Source: Oegoconia quadripuncta (taxonomy: Eukaryota > Arthropoda > Insecta > Lepidoptera > Autostichidae). From it: DNA of 64,000 bases. Made by a program: the position numbers and the translations under genes. The notes under the pieces are model-generated. The model ran no database searches, was not told the origin of the DNA, and worked only from the letters and a program-made list of their open reading frames with translations. Of this stretch, positions 30,364 through 40,990 are shown in pieces (the first letter of the stretch is position 1; each line of letters begins with the position of its first letter). The stretch lies in contig OX438760.1 in the NCBI GenBank assembly GCA_949316235.1, positions 2,916,501 through 2,980,500 of the forward strand, written 5' to 3'.

Positions 30364-30778
30364 AGTAATTCATTCAAAGGGTTATGTATACGCTTTTTCA
30401 ATAAAGTTCCTGTTGATATACAAAATCTTCCTTTCAATAAATTTAAAGATACTATAAAACAGAAACTTATTAAGAAAGCATATTATAAAATATCAGATTA
30501 TTTAGATGATAAACAATCATGGACATAACCAGCCCGTTCGCATAACCAGGCTATTTCACAATTAATAATGAAATATTATAATATAAAATAATAATTTTGT
30601 AATATAAAAACCTTTTTTTAAAAAGAGCGACCTCTCGAGTTTCTTGCTTGTTCTTCTCAGGGGAAAATTGCCTTTTGAACAAGCAGTAGCTTTCAAAATG
30701 TAAAATCTGACTATTTTAAGTGTACCCTGTGTACCTACAAAATAAAGCATTTTTTTGATTTTGATTTTGATTTTGCAC
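30364..30778 (+). pseudogene. LINE-b ORF2 C-terminus and 3'UTR
   Basis: An open frame of 54 codons (30364-30528) reads RFFNKVPVDIQNLP then FKDTIKQKLIKKAYYKISDY and ends DDKQSWT-stop. This is the usual ending of CR1/Jockey-type ORF2 (LP-N-FK--LK--L--KAYY-I-DYL). The 3'UTR has TTTCTTGCTTGTTCTTCTCA, AATAAAGCATTTTTT and a GATTTT tandem tail. Other copies: 25688, 38461, 40708 and 53330. Confidence 0.65.
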
Positions 30779-31002
30779 ACGTGACTGGAGTGAGCCCATC
30801 GCCGTTGAAACGTGCAAATCTATAGATGTTTTTTGGTGGTAAGTCCCTTAGTCGCCTTTTACGACACCCACGGGAAGAGACGGGTTGGTTCTATTCTATT
30901 TGAGTGCTGAAACCACACAGCAATCTTGAATACTATTTTGGTATATAATGAAGATACAATTTTCCTGCATGAAGTTTACATACAAAGAGAATTTACACAC
31001 TT

Positions 31003-31110
31003 TAATAGAACCACGGGCAATTTGATTTGCCCGTGGTCCGATTAATAGAACCACAGGCAAAAACATTTGCCCATGGATCGATCAGTAGAACTCGGCGATC
31101 GGACCACGGG
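31003..31110. repeat. Tandem hairpin units with the CCACGGGCAA motif
   Basis: 31011-31020 CCACGGGCAA pairs perfectly with 31027-31036; the whole ~40-bp unit starting TTAATAGAACCAC is repeated from 31042 with changes, and CCACGGGCAA recurs once more near 31101. No match elsewhere in the window. Confidence 0.6.
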
Positions 31111-31222
31111 CAATAAACGGTTAAAAGGTAGAGTCACATATTAAACACAGCTAAGTAGATTTTACAAGTTAATGAGTAATATTGGAAACCTTTAAAAATG
31201 TACTTTAACTGTACTGTATTTA

Positions 31223-31559
31223 ACCGCCTTCGTGGCTCAATGTAAACAACATTGGGTTTACATTTCGGAGGTCGCGGGTTCGATCCCCAGCGGGGTACAT
31301 ATTTAGTACTCGGTTTGGTTGGTGGTAGGGCATATTAAATGTCCGCATGGCTAGCTACCACAATCTTATCTAAATCTGCCGCCAAACAGCAATGTTAATA
31401 GCATTGTTGTGTTCCGGTTGTCAGAGATAAGATAGACAGTCCCCCAAATGTGTTGGGGTTTCCAGGTCAGTACGCTTCCACCTTCGACCTCATCTTCACT
31501 TCACGACACATCAGGTGTGATTGAGGTCAAGTACCAACCCGTTGTGCATAAAAAAAAAA
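31223..31559 (+). mobile_element. SINE-A, full length with poly(A)
   Basis: The head ACCGCCTTCGTGGCTCAATG (A-box-like TGGCTCAATG), B-box GGTTCGATCCCC at about 31279, body CTAGCTACCACAATCTTATC, GTTCCGGTTGTCAGAGATAA and CACATCAGGTGTGATTGAGG, then CCCGTTGTGCAT and a run of ten A. This is the best reference copy here. Confidence 0.8.
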
Positions 31560-31811
31560 CTTTCAGCTGAAAATTATTTGTCAAACAACAAAGCCCCCTT
31601 CGTCCGCATATTGTGCGGGCAATACAGAAACCTACACTGCGCGTGGCCTGACACGCACTTGGACAGTTTTTACTCAATAAAAGTATTCAAGGTTTGAATA
31701 GAAATTATTTTTAGGAGCACATCAAGCAAAGGTGGTTCGTCGCGGATTGAATTGTCAAAATCGGGATTGTGTCGTTTTAGACACATATACGCTTAGCGAC
31801 ATCTCTTGTTT
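31560..31811. other. No feature recognised
   Basis: Unmatched sequence. Confidence 0.3.
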
Positions 31812-32043
31812 TATGCACAACGGGTTAGCGCTTGATGTCAACCACACTTGATGCTAAGCAAAGATGAGGCCGAAGGTATTTAGCTGTCTCATCTCAAATA
31901 GTAACAATGGTTGTATCTTGTCAGGCGGAAATACAAATGCACTACCACCAACCAAACCGAGTAGGTACTAACGCTTACTGGGAATGGAACACACGAACTC
32001 CGTTTTGTTAACCTTTCATTGTTTATAATGAGCCACGGAGGTG
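31812..32043 (-). mobile_element. SINE-A, old and internally deleted
   Basis: TATGCACAACGGGTTAGCGC at the 3' end and ATAATGAGCCACGGAGG at the head are clear; the middle is shortened and diverged (CACTACCACCAACCAAACCG). Confidence 0.6.
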
Positions 32044-32118
32044 AATAACATTTCTATACTTTCTCATTTATTAGTTCTATGCTCCCAAAGATCCGAAATA
32101 AAGATGTAGTGATCTCAT

Positions 32119-32459
32119 CTAAGGCCCATATTAATAAATCAATCTCAATAGAAGTCTTGAGGCTGTATCAAAAGAGATGCGTCTTAAGCAGTTGACGCTA
32201 TCTCAAGCTCCGTTCTAATTTATAAATCAATCTTGAGGTCTACTCAGTTGAGATCACTTCTCAAGTATTCGCCTCAGCGGCGAATGAATGATAGTATTGA
32301 GTTTCGTTTATTAATTACGTGCACCTCTCAAGTGAGTACTGCTTGAGTATGCACGTGCTTTTCAGGTGTCAAGTTAGGTTTATTAATCAACACGTTTACT
32401 TGAGACCGGTCACAAGACTGTTCTCAATCTTGAGAATGGTTTATTAATACGGGCTTTAG
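32119..32459. mobile_element. MITE with TAA(G/A)GCCC(A/G)TATTAATAAA ends
   Basis: Left AGGCCCATATTAATAAA and the right end, read inversely, AAGCCCGTATTAATAAA form the TIRs; CTA and TTA flank the element. The interior holds many TCTCAAG/CTTGAGA motifs that pair within it. Size and TWA-like flanks suggest a Harbinger-type MITE. Confidence 0.55.
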
Positions 32460-33193
32460 TTACCCAAAAGGTCTGTCTGTGTTTCCAATCGCATATAACC
32501 CGCAGCTCTTTAAAGTCAGGTTAAATAGGCATCATCTATCTCGACATTAGTCCAGATTAAGGTCAAGAGCGATCCCATTCTAATTAAAAAAAAAAAAAAA
32601 AACAAAAGGTCATTTTGTTAACCGTTCGAGATTGACACAACGTATGATCTCATGCAACCACAGAATGCATATAAATCCGGTTCAGCATGTGTGTTTCACC
32701 AGATGATTCATGGGGCAGTGACATCAGCACGACAGCGTTGCTCACCGCTGGCTCGCCTTGCGGAACTGTAGCCTTTGGAGGCTTTTTGCGAGGGAGCTAC
32801 ATATAAGATAAACTCCATGTATGGGTGAAGTCTGGTTTTCGATACTTGAACTTTCACTGATATTGTTTTGTGATGTTCTCATTTTTCCGCATTTTGGGAT
32901 CGTGTGAAAGCTGTGCTGATTATTTCATCAATAAGTCAAATTTCATTCTTTCCAATTCATCATCATTATCATGAATCAATTTGTCTATTCCTGTGTCAAT
33001 TTAAATCAATTCTTTACGATTATTCAGATTCGTAAGACCCACTATATAATTCCAAAAATATCCAATGATATCTATCCTTCAGTATCGGTCGAAATGTTCA
33101 TTATCTGTAAAGAAAAATACCTACTAAGAGTAGAGTACTAGAGACCTCTGACTCCGTCCTAACTCCATTTATTTCTTTTTGTTGTGATTTTTA
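32460..33193. other. No gene
   Basis: Unmatched sequence with an A-run at 32586-32603. No coding evidence. Confidence 0.4.
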
Positions 33194-33440
33194 CCCGACA
33201 GCTCCAAAAAGGAGGGTAATGTTTTTCGTGTGTATGTATGTAGATTTCTATGTTACCTCGTTCTATGTAAACGGCTCGACCGATTTTGAAGTACAAGGTG
33301 TCATTCGATTCGTCTTGATCCCTAGAGTGTCATAGGGTATCCTATGTATATTTATGGTATATGTATATAAATTTATATTTATGGTAAAAAAATTCAATAT
33401 GGCGGCCGCAAAATACAAAATATGCTGTCGGGTTGTTTGG
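33194..33440 (+). repeat. CGA repeat, longest copy
   Basis: Blocks CCGACAGCTCCAAAAAGGAG, GTATGTATGTAGATTTCTAT, AACGGCTCGACCGATTTTGA, TCGATTCGTCTTGATCCC-like and AATATGGCGGCCGCAAAATA + ATATGCTGTCGGGTTG. Also at 5099, 42130 (inverse), 51272 and 62190. Its ends and class are unclear. Confidence 0.5.
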
Positions 33441-33644
33441 TTTTCACAGGTATTTTTTTATTATTGCTTTTATGTAATTTTTATAAAAGTTTTTTATATC
33501 CAAATTGATACGCGGGTTTTGAATTTCCAGACCTTATTTAATACCAATGTCGATGTGGTACTGGAATTATTTGTTGTCAACTATGACAAAGTGGCTGCTA
33601 GTGTCCGCCATATTGGATTTATCATGACGTCATATATGATAACG

Positions 33645-34175
33645 ACTCCGGTACAGAAGCTGTATCCGCTGGCAGGAATTGCAACCCCAGATGTTCGGTG
33701 AAAATAGCTAGCTCCATTGAGAGAGCTTAACTTGAGAGTGATACTCGGTACCCAATGTACCAGTATTCAACAGTGACCCAAAGACACCAGAGTCGTAATG
33801 ATTTTTTAAAGTGCTTTGCTCCCATACAAGGTGTGGCTTCGGATGCTCGCTGCAGCCTGTGGCGGCAGAGATACTCTCTTGCGTCTCTTCCTCCTGGACA
33901 CGATTTGCCATGGCCAATATGGAAATTCTTAAATCGGCTTCGGACTCAAATCGGACGCAGCAAAGATAATCTGTGCAGGTGGGGCTCCTCCGATGGCTGG
34001 AGTGATCGATGCGAGTGTGGAGTCTTCCCTATTGTTCACCTATTGTCTTGCTCGTCGTGTCCTGATAGCTGCACCTTTGACGACCTCCTTAACGTCACAG
34101 AGGGTGCTGTTAAAGTGGCTAAGTTTTGATCCAATCAAATTTGAAACTGCCTCGACTCGAAAATAAGAAGAAAAT
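33645..34175 (+). pseudogene. LINE-M ORF2 C-terminus and 3' end
   Basis: The frame up to 33701 reads LYPLAGIATPDVR; after a frameshift and an in-frame TAA at 33728 the second frame (to 34129) reads PGHDLPWPIWKFLNRLRTQI, then LCRWGSSDGWSDRCECG and a C-terminal CTFDDLL. This is the well-known Cys-rich tail of insect LINE ORF2 proteins (HPLAGI-PPDIRR ... W--LNRLRTG ... CECG ... HLL-C). The 3' end is CGACTCGAAAATAAGAAGAA. RT and endonuclease are absent. Confidence 0.65.
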
Positions 34176-34513
34176 CATATGACACTCCCGGATTTAGAAT
34201 CTTACGACACCGCATTTGACCAATAAGGCTCAGGCTCGCTGTATACCTTTTTAGTTTCTCTGTATTCGGGTAAAAATAAATCCACACACGACCATTCTGA
34301 CCTAACAAAAATATCTTGTAGGAAATTCATGAATTATAAAAGAGGGCGATAGGTAAAAAAACCATCACCTGGCTCTCCATAAATATTGGAGCAATAAAAA
34401 ATTCACTGGCAGGAATCCCGAAGCGCCTCAGGCGATGTAAGGCATCTTATTGACAATGTGGGACACATGGCTCTACAAACAAGGGTAAGAGGTAGGTATC
34501 CGGATGTTTTATC
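34176..34513. other. No feature recognised
   Basis: Unmatched sequence. Confidence 0.3.
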
Positions 34514-34590
34514 TTTTTTTTTATGCACCACGGATTCGTACTTGACCTCAATCACGTTAAGTGAAGATGAGATCGAAGGTGGAATGTTTC
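34514..34590 (-). mobile_element. SINE-A 3' fragment with poly(A)
   Basis: T-run 34514-34522, ATGCACCACGGATTCGTACT, TGACCTCAATCACGTTAAGT; an ACCTGATG-like block is deleted. Confidence 0.65.
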
Positions 34591-34694
34591 CTCCGATTTC
34601 TGAAGGCTTTCCTATAGGGAGACCCGTAACATACATATAACAAGTCGCACTCAACCATAGCAAAATCCTCCCCAGTTATAGTGCCATTTTGTGT

Positions 34695-34870
34695 TTCATT
34701 GGCTACACTCCCATAGCCGATTGGAAGTGGGAAAATTTAGTTTTCATAATTAGACTGAGGTCCAAGGTAGCAATAGAGTCACGTAGAACGCCGTCTTCTT
34801 TCAGTAGGCCCCGTGTCGAGTAGATACCCCTGCAGATCCTAGCTTATGGGAGGAGTGAGAACACGGGATT
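34695..34870 (+). repeat. Repeat Y copy
   Basis: TTCATTGGCTACACTCCCAT, GGTCCAAGGTAGCAATAGAG and GATCCTAGCTTATGGGAG match 45510-45715 in the same orientation. No class assigned. Confidence 0.5.
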
Positions 34871-35261
34871 TCGGTGCTAGAGGCTCCACTAAACAGACAG
34901 ACGGACAAAGTTTACTTAGTATAAAGGCTTAATTTGGACCACGTTTGGAAAAATAAGTACTTGTTGCATACTTCCTGTCCGAGCATATTAATCTATTCAA
35001 TCTATATTGCACAGGGCTTTGCAACATCAGAATCTAACAGCGTGAAAAATCGATTCTACGGTCCGCATGTCGATTCTAATCGATTCCACAGATTGTTTCT
35101 TTCTAAGAGTTCACATTGGCACAAGTGTTGGGTAACTGTCGAACAATAAGTTAATTGAATTTCGATTAATAATAATGGACTCGATTAATATAAAAATTAG
35201 TTATCTAATTTAGAATAACCAAATTTTTGATGGTATTGCATGATTCAAGTCAATCAACTAG
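34871..35261. other. No feature recognised
   Basis: TCGATT occurs several times at 35048-35090, but no unit structure could be established. Confidence 0.35.
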
Positions 35262-35400
35262 CGGTTGGTTTAGCGGGTCGTGGTCTGCCTTCGAAACCAA
35301 CGGTTGTTGGTTCGAAACCCACTTACGGTAATCAATCAATCTAAAACCAACGGTTGTGGGTTTGAATCTCGTGAGGGGAGTAATACGAACATTTATTCCT
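35262..35400 (+). mobile_element. Degenerate SINE-B head, partly duplicated
   Basis: GCGGTTGGTTTAGCGGGTCG resembles the A-box region; AAACCAACGGTTGTTGGTTC and, after a short gap, AAACCAACGGTTGTGGGTTT repeat the B-box region. It ends with ATACGAACATTTATTCC from the SINE core. Confidence 0.5.
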
Positions 35401-35454
35401 TGTTGCTTCATAAGTATTTTTAATATAGAATTTGTAAAGTAGGTTTTTGGTTAA

Positions 35455-35757
35455 TCATCATCAGTCCGTAAACATCCAACTGCAGGGATATAGACCTTCC
35501 CTCATATTATTATTGAGTGAGTATGGGCCATAGTCTGCCAAGCTGGCCCAGTTCGGGTTAGAGACTTCACATGCCTTCGATTTTTTTTTCAATTTTCCTC
35601 ACGGTATTTTCCTTCACCGTTCAAGAGCAGTCGGATAAACGCACATAAGCATTTAAATAAAATTTAAAAACTCATTGGTACATGGCCTGCTTGGAGATCG
35701 AACCTGGAGTTCCCAAATTGGGAGCCTGCGTCTCCTCCACTGAGTCACCGACGCTCA
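35455..35757 (-). mobile_element. SINE-D, full length
   Basis: 3' end at left (CATCATCAGTCCGTAAACAT, GTATGGGCCATAGTCTGCC), body with CGTTCAAGAGCAGTCGGATA, GTACATGGCCTGCTTGG, B-box complement GGAGATCGAACC and head CACTGAGTCACCGACGCTCA. Family structure as at 8386-8671. Confidence 0.7.
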
Positions 35758-36389
35758 GGTTTTTGGTTACAATGTGTAAAATTATATTGTATAATTAGAC
35801 TGAAGTTCATTCATAACCTGCAATGGAATGAACGTTTGAAGCTTCTGGCTGCATAACATTATGTTTCGGGCATTATAAAGCCAAAACACCTGAATTTCTT
35901 TTTTTTATTATTTTTATATTCGCGAGCTCGTGTTGGCTAAGTTCCTTAGCCATATTTTTTTTCCGAATAATATTTTCAGTCTCCCGAGAATTTTTTTTAA
36001 ATTTTCAATTGAATAGGCTTTTTATTACATTTAATGTTGATGTTTACCGAAGACTTTGGATACAGTGCACCTGATTGAGGTCAAGTGCAAGAGGATGACA
36101 CATCCACTTTCCTTTTAATGCCTAGTGAAAATAGAAATCATTATTAAGTTAGGAAGTCGACTTCCTCTAAACACTATGCATACCTATACAAGGTCTATCT
36201 AGATTCCTGTCTAAACGCGTATCTTGTAAACCTGTTCTCGTTTATGGTGCGATATAGACTCGAACTGACCTGAATTCTTACATATTGTATACACTAAATT
36301 AAGGTGCTGATTTTTTAATTTCTATCCCTCATACATAACTAACAAAATTTGTTCAAAATTAGACATATTTTATTGCGACATTTTTATCA
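35758..36389. other. No feature recognised
   Basis: Unmatched sequence, with a T-rich block at 35890-36020. Confidence 0.35.
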
Positions 36390-36720
36390 TGCTTAACGGG
36401 TTAGTGCTTGATATCAATCACACCTTGATGTTATATATTATATTCTTCTGTATAATTCTGTTATGAATTTACGATTTTCATACATACCCCGTACATAATA
36501 TCACGACCTTTATCCCAAATGGGGTGGTGAGAGATATCCCAAATATAAGCGTTTGGGTAATGTTTGAAACAACATCCACGGTTCACCTTACGAAATATAC
36601 AGAAATGCAACACAAATGACAGCGGGATGTGCTAGTCTATAGATATTTTTTTGTGGAAAGTCCCATAGTCGTCTTTTATGACCACCACGGGAAGATGGGT
36701 TGGTTCTATGCTTGAAATCA
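36390..36720 (-). repeat. SINE-A 3' scrap followed by a Z repeat
   Basis: 36390-36432 (ATGCTTAACGGGTTAGTGCT, CAATCACACCTTGATGTTA) is a SINE-A 3' end. 36490-36720 is an uninterrupted Z copy (AAATGGGGTGGTGAGAGATA, GAAATATACAGAAATGCAAC, AGTCCCATAGTCGTCTTTTA), useful for showing that the 30.2-30.8 kb and 53.3-53.7 kb copies are split. Confidence 0.5.
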
Positions 36721-38079
36721 GACAGCACAATCTATAGAACGATTACGAATTTGAGAATCTAAATAGTAATAATCGGCACCTAAACTTAGCCGCAAATTAA
36801 CTAATAGTTCTTAGCCTCTATTTGTGTACGTGTAGGTATGTTTATGTACAAACTTTGCTCGATAAACTTACGTAGTCGGTACATATACATGTGTAAGTCT
36901 ACAAAATCAGTGCCAATGCCATTCAGATGGATAACAGATGTAAGCATCGTATCTATGCAATAACGCGTGTGCATGTCGGCATGCCGCGGGAAAAGTGGGG
37001 CAGCCATTTTGTAATTTATGCGTCTTGATTGGTTCGGAAAATTGAATTTAGAATATTCGCGCAGAAATCCACATTCACGTCAATAAAATGCGAAAACTTC
37101 CTAAAAGACTACGGACAAATTAGTGTCATTACCACTAAAGAAATATTTCAAAGATAAGACAATATCTCCAGAACCAACCAAAACCTGTTGTGTCGTCTCT
37201 ATTATGTTGTATCTGTATGTTTTTTTCTTGTGTGCGCAATAAATGATAAAAGAAATAAATAAAAATAACCAAGGGCTTTAGAAAAATATGTAGACAGCCT
37301 TCATAGTAAGTAATTAATCACGTGTTTCAGAATTTTTCACAACTCTTTCTGAAAATAACGAAATCTTTAAAATTAATCAATCAATCAGTTTTTCCTTGTT
37401 GTTGCATACAGTCGGCTCCCGCGCTCGCCCACCCGCCCGGCGACGCTGTAAACTTGTAAAAGGCCTATCCGCCTGACAGTACTTGTAAAAATTACCGTAA
37501 CTAGAGCTATTTAGCCTTTTCGAGTATTTTTAATTTATACTGTATTTAAAAAGAAATCTTAATTTACACAATGAGGACGCCACTGGACGGTTTAAGCCCT
37601 CTTAAATACATTTTTAATGATGTATATTTTATTACTTATTATGTATTTCGTATTTATTATAATATATTTCGAGGTTTGCGGGCGGAATCTACACCTTTCT
37701 CTGGAAGCGTCATCTGATACTGTAGGAAAGTGATACCTGGTTACGTATGCAATGTAACTGAGAGCTTCCTTGATATGGGATAACTAATGTTCCGGGGTTA
37801 GTGATAGGAAATCTTTGGTTCTGAGATATTCACCGCAGAAAATCGAGTACGAAAAGTGATAAGAGTCATAGCACTGTAAGAAATGTGGCAGTTTGTCATT
37901 CTGGGGCTATATGATTTTGGAAATTTGACATCATTGCATTGTCAGTTTGGGTATCTGACATGGTAACATTGTCTTTTTGGAAATGTAATTCTGTGATTTG
38001 GAAATTTGATTTGCTTCATTGAGTAATTTTTGAATTCGGTATTCGGTTTCTGGTTTGCGAATTTGGTATTATGGATTAA
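36721..38079. other. No gene; one retroelement-like tail, one low-complexity block
   Basis: GTGTGCGCAATAAATGATAA followed by AAATAAATAAA near 37225-37262 looks like a retroelement 3' end, weakly F-like. 37900-38070 is an irregular tract of TTTGG, TGACAT and TTTGAATTCGG motifs. The rest is unmatched. Confidence 0.35.
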
Positions 38080-38296
38080 ACTAGCTGTTACACGCGACTT
38101 CGTCCGCGTAGAATGCGTCGCTCTATGATTAAAAAGCATTCCCATTAATAATACCTATCCTATAAAATCCACTTTTCCGGGATAAAAAGTACCCTATATT
38201 TTAATCCAGGCCATAATCTGTTCAGCCGTTAAGGCGTGAAGAGGTAACAAACATAGACACATACATACACACACACCAACTTTCGCATTTTTTTGG
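38080..38296 (-). mobile_element. HelB-type Helitron-like element
   Basis: 3' end A|CTAGCTGTTACACGCGACTT with CGTCCGCGTAGAATGCG, middle CTTTTCCGGGATAAAAAGTA, 5' side CCAACTTTCGCATTTTTTTG. The A before CTAG fits the A|T target in minus orientation. Non-coding. Confidence 0.55.
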
Positions 38297-38336
38297 TGTA
38301 TTTCGATGATCAGTCTTCGAGTGTTTTCTAATTTTA

Positions 38337-38460
38337 TACATACTTAAAGTCAGGCCTATTTCCCGTAGGGGCAGACTGAGACCACAGACTTCCACTTGCT
38401 ACAATCCTGACACACCTCTTTTGCTTCATTTACTCTCATAAGGTTGTTCAATGCTCGTCA
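38337..38460 (+). repeat. Z2 repeat copy
   Basis: TTAAAGTCAGGCCTATTTCC, CGTAGGGGCAGACTGAGACC and TTACTCTCATAAGGTTGTTC recur at 45724-45840, in part at 45381-45420, and inversely at 42968-43015. Class unknown. Confidence 0.5.
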
Positions 38461-38625
38461 ATTAATAATGAAATATAAAAACCTTTATGTAAAATCAAAG
38501 CCTGATTTTAAAAGAGCAACCCTTCGAATTTCTTGCTTGTTCTTCTCAGGGGAAAATTGCATTTTGAACAAGCAGTAGCTTAAAATAATGTAAAATTGAC
38601 TTTTAAGTGTACTCTGTGTACATTT
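38461..38625 (+). mobile_element. LINE-b 3'UTR fragment
   Basis: TTTCTTGCTTGTTCTTCTCA, GGGGAAAATTGCATTTTGAA and AAGTGTACTCTGTGTACATT follow the LINE-b 3'UTR; the tail is lost where TIR element N begins. Confidence 0.6.
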
Positions 38626-38827
38626 AACATAACACATAAGAGCTGTTTAAATTTTTTTTATTATGTGATTTAGGCCAGAAATTAAAAAATATTTCATGTG
38701 CAACCTTGAAATAATATTTCATTTTCCAAATAAAAAACAAATTTGGATATAGCTTTGAAAATCGCAGGAATTGGTACATATGATTTACGAAGAAAAAAAA
38801 CTCCAATTTCATAGGTAAAGACCCAAT
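38626..38827 (-). mobile_element. TIR element N, half copy
   Basis: CATTTTCCAAATAAAAAACA, CTTTGAAAATCGCAGGAATT and the terminus CCAATTTCATAGGTAAAGAC + CCAATA are the inverse of the left half of 11042-11460. The other end is missing. Confidence 0.6.
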
Positions 38828-39118
38828 ATAAATTAAAACGTTATTGCACGACGCCCTACTGTAACGAACTCAATAATTAGATTATGTCTAATTCGTAAAA
38901 TCATAAAACAGGTCCATAACTATTTACTATTGCTCCATTTAATAAACCCACTTCCTACAGAGCCCAAGTGTTCAACCAGTGATTGGCAATAGGCCAATTT
39001 GCGCGATTACGCCCCCCGCTGCCCAACTACCTGCCTATATTTACAATTGATACTTTAGTAATCGATTTGGATCACGATTTGGTACAGCACAGATCCACCA
39101 TAAACAATATACAATATT

Positions 39119-39537
39119 CAACACAACACAACACAACACACAACACAACACAACACAACACAACACAACACAACACAACACGACACGACACGACACGACA
39201 CGACACGACACGACACGACACGACACGACACGACACGACACAACACGACACAATACAACACGACACAATACAATACAATACAACACGACACAATACAATA
39301 CAATACGATACGATATGTTACAATACAATACAATACAATACAATACAATACAATACAATACAATACAATACAATACGATACGATACGATACGATACGATA
39401 CGATACGATACGATACGATACGATACGATACGATACGATACGATACGATACAACACAACACAACACAACACAACACAACACAACACAACACAACACAACA
39501 CAATACAATACAATACAATACAACACAATACAATACA
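39119..39537. repeat. RAYAC pentanucleotide microsatellite array
   Basis: About 80 five-base units, nearly all fitting R-A-Y-A-C, arranged in blocks: AACAC (to 39180), GACAC (39181-39240), mixed, AATAC (39316-39375), GATAC (39376-39450), AACAC, then AATAC. A five-base period keeps all frames open, which produces long spurious ORFs on both strands. The right edge runs into the tail of an F element. Confidence 0.85.
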
Positions 39538-39640
39538 AATACACTTTATTGCACAAATGGAGAACATATTTTACAAAGCACAATACTGAAAACAGTACAA
39601 TTAGGCGGTCTTATCACTAAGAGCGATCTCTTATCCGACT
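39515..39640 (-). mobile_element. Retroelement F 3' end from which the array extends
   Basis: Minus strand: AGAGATCGCTCTTAGTGATA, GACCGCCTAATTGTAC, TTGTGCAATAAAGTGTATTT then TTGTATTGTATTG. Its own tail unit (TTGTA/TACAA) is the AATAC unit of the neighbouring array. Confidence 0.7.
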
Positions 39641-40006
39641 CCTCCCGCCATCTCCTTTTCCGTCTGCCGCGACGCCTTCTTTCTAACAGTAGAGTCCAGG
39701 TGGTGGTGATTTTCATGTATAAATTAACGAAATCTAATGTAAATCAGACCCCGGACAGCTTCGGTAAATTCTGCTACCTGCGTAAGCAAAGACCTCCGGA
39801 TGGAAAAGTGTATGGAATCCAGTTTGCGGCCATTTAGTAGGTTTCTAGATAATTATAACCTGGATGCGTGTTATTAAGGGCCACAAGTTTGCCTGCGGTT
39901 TGTTATAAACGGTATGGTAGGTAGGTAACTACTTCCTGTTTTAATATTACCAACACAGGTTCAATGTGGAGGATGTAGGTAGATGTTAGGTGATTGCTGA
40001 AAATCA
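39641..40006. other. No gene
   Basis: The open frame running out of the array to 39837 has no domain; its length comes from the repeat. Confidence 0.4.
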
Positions 40007-40247
40007 TTAAATAAATAAATATTTCGGACACTTACACCAATCATCTAGTCCCAAACTAAGCAAAGCTTGTACTATGGATAACTAGATAACGGATAAACAT
40101 ACATAAATATTTATATAAACATCCATGACTCAGGAATAAATGTTCATATTCATCACACAAAGATTTACCCGTCGCGGGATTCGAACCCGCAACCGTTGGT
40201 TTCGCTGATAGGGTCACTATCCACTACACCAATCGGTTGGTCGTCAA
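40007..40247 (-). mobile_element. SINE-B, full length
   Basis: AAATAAATAAATATTTCGG tail, TAGTCCCAAACTAAGCAAAG, GGGATTCGAACCC (B-box complement), ACTACACCAATCGG head. Nearly identical to 43090-43332. Confidence 0.75.
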
Positions 40248-40274
40248 ATTATTTTGCTCATATTATATGTACCC

Positions 40275-40707
40275 GAGTTATAATATCCTTGGACAAATCA
40301 AATCAAAATATTTTATTTCATAGGATATAATTATCACTTGAAAACGTCACTATTAATATTACATTTAAATTTACGGCTCATTCACAAAGCTGACTCCCCA
40401 GAGAAGAACAACCAAGAAACTCTAGGGTTGCTCTTTTAAACAGATTATGGGTTACAATTTGTAATTTCGTAATTATATGAATAATAAGACAGCTATGTCC
40501 ATGCTTGCTTATCATTCAATATAGACATATACAGACAGCGCCATCTACTTCCATACTAAGCAACTAGGCTTGTGTTGTGGATACCATAGATAGTTGATAC
40601 ACTACACAAATACATTTTTTTTGTAAATAAATACATATATAAATGAAAAACGTCCATAACTCAGTAATTATGGATGTTTTCATTTATAATTAGTATTTAT
40701 TTACAAA
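40275..40707 (-). mobile_element. SINE-C split by a LINE end, with an inverted 5' part
   Basis: TAATATCCTTGGACA (3' end) is separated by 40296-40523 from the rest (ACAGACAGCGCCATCTACTT onward). GACA flanks the insertion on both sides. From about 40660 the SINE sequence turns around: 40621-40659 and 40668-40707 are inverted repeats (AAATGAAAAACGTCCATAA against TTATGGATGTTTTCATTT). Confidence 0.6.
40296..40523 (-). mobile_element. LINE 3' end nested in SINE-C
   Basis: AATCAAATCAAAATATTTTA is the tail; AGAAGAACAACCAAGAAACT resembles the corresponding part of the LINE-b 3'UTR, so this is a sister family. Same family as 18757-18817. Confidence 0.55.
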
Positions 40708-40990
40708 ATAAAAACTTATTATGTAGGTACACAGGGTACACTTGAAGTAGTCAATTATCACATTTTTTAAGCTACTGCTTGTTCAAAAAGGCACTTTTCC
40801 CCCGAGAAGAACAAGCAAGAAACTGGAAGGGTTGCTCTTTTTAAAACTGATTTTTATAATACAAAAAGGCACATTAATATTTCATTATTAATTGTTAAAT
40901 AGCCGACATGCGAACGAGCTGGTTATGAGCAATAATCATTATCATCCAAATAGTCTGATATTTTATAATATGCTATGCCCACTAACGAAT
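40708..40990 (-). mobile_element. LINE-b 3'UTR with ORF2 end
   Basis: AGAAGAACAAGCAAGAAACT, GCGAACGAGCTGGTTATGAG and ATAGTCTGATATTTTATAAT are in LINE-b order on the minus strand. The last ORF2 codons (YKISDYLDD) are readable. Confidence 0.6.

Larger units (their letters stand above)
30048..30925. repeat. Z repeat split by a composite insertion
   Basis: Left part 30048-30175 (CATAACGTCACGAC, AAATGGGGTGGTCAGAGATA, GAAATATACAGAAATGCA). Right part 30779-30925 (GCACACGTGACTGG, CTTAGTCGCCTTTTACGACA). They are continuous at 36490-36720. The intervening 30176-30778 carries repeat A and a LINE-b 3' end. Confidence 0.55.

Noticed and set aside
31003..31110. CRISPR array
   Set aside because: Only about three diverged palindromic units without spacers of regular length; the host is a eukaryote.
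38983..39837. Longest plus-strand ORF (284 codons) and several overlapping minus-strand ORFs
   Set aside because: They are made by a five-base tandem repeat, which keeps frames open on both strands; the peptides are simple repeats.
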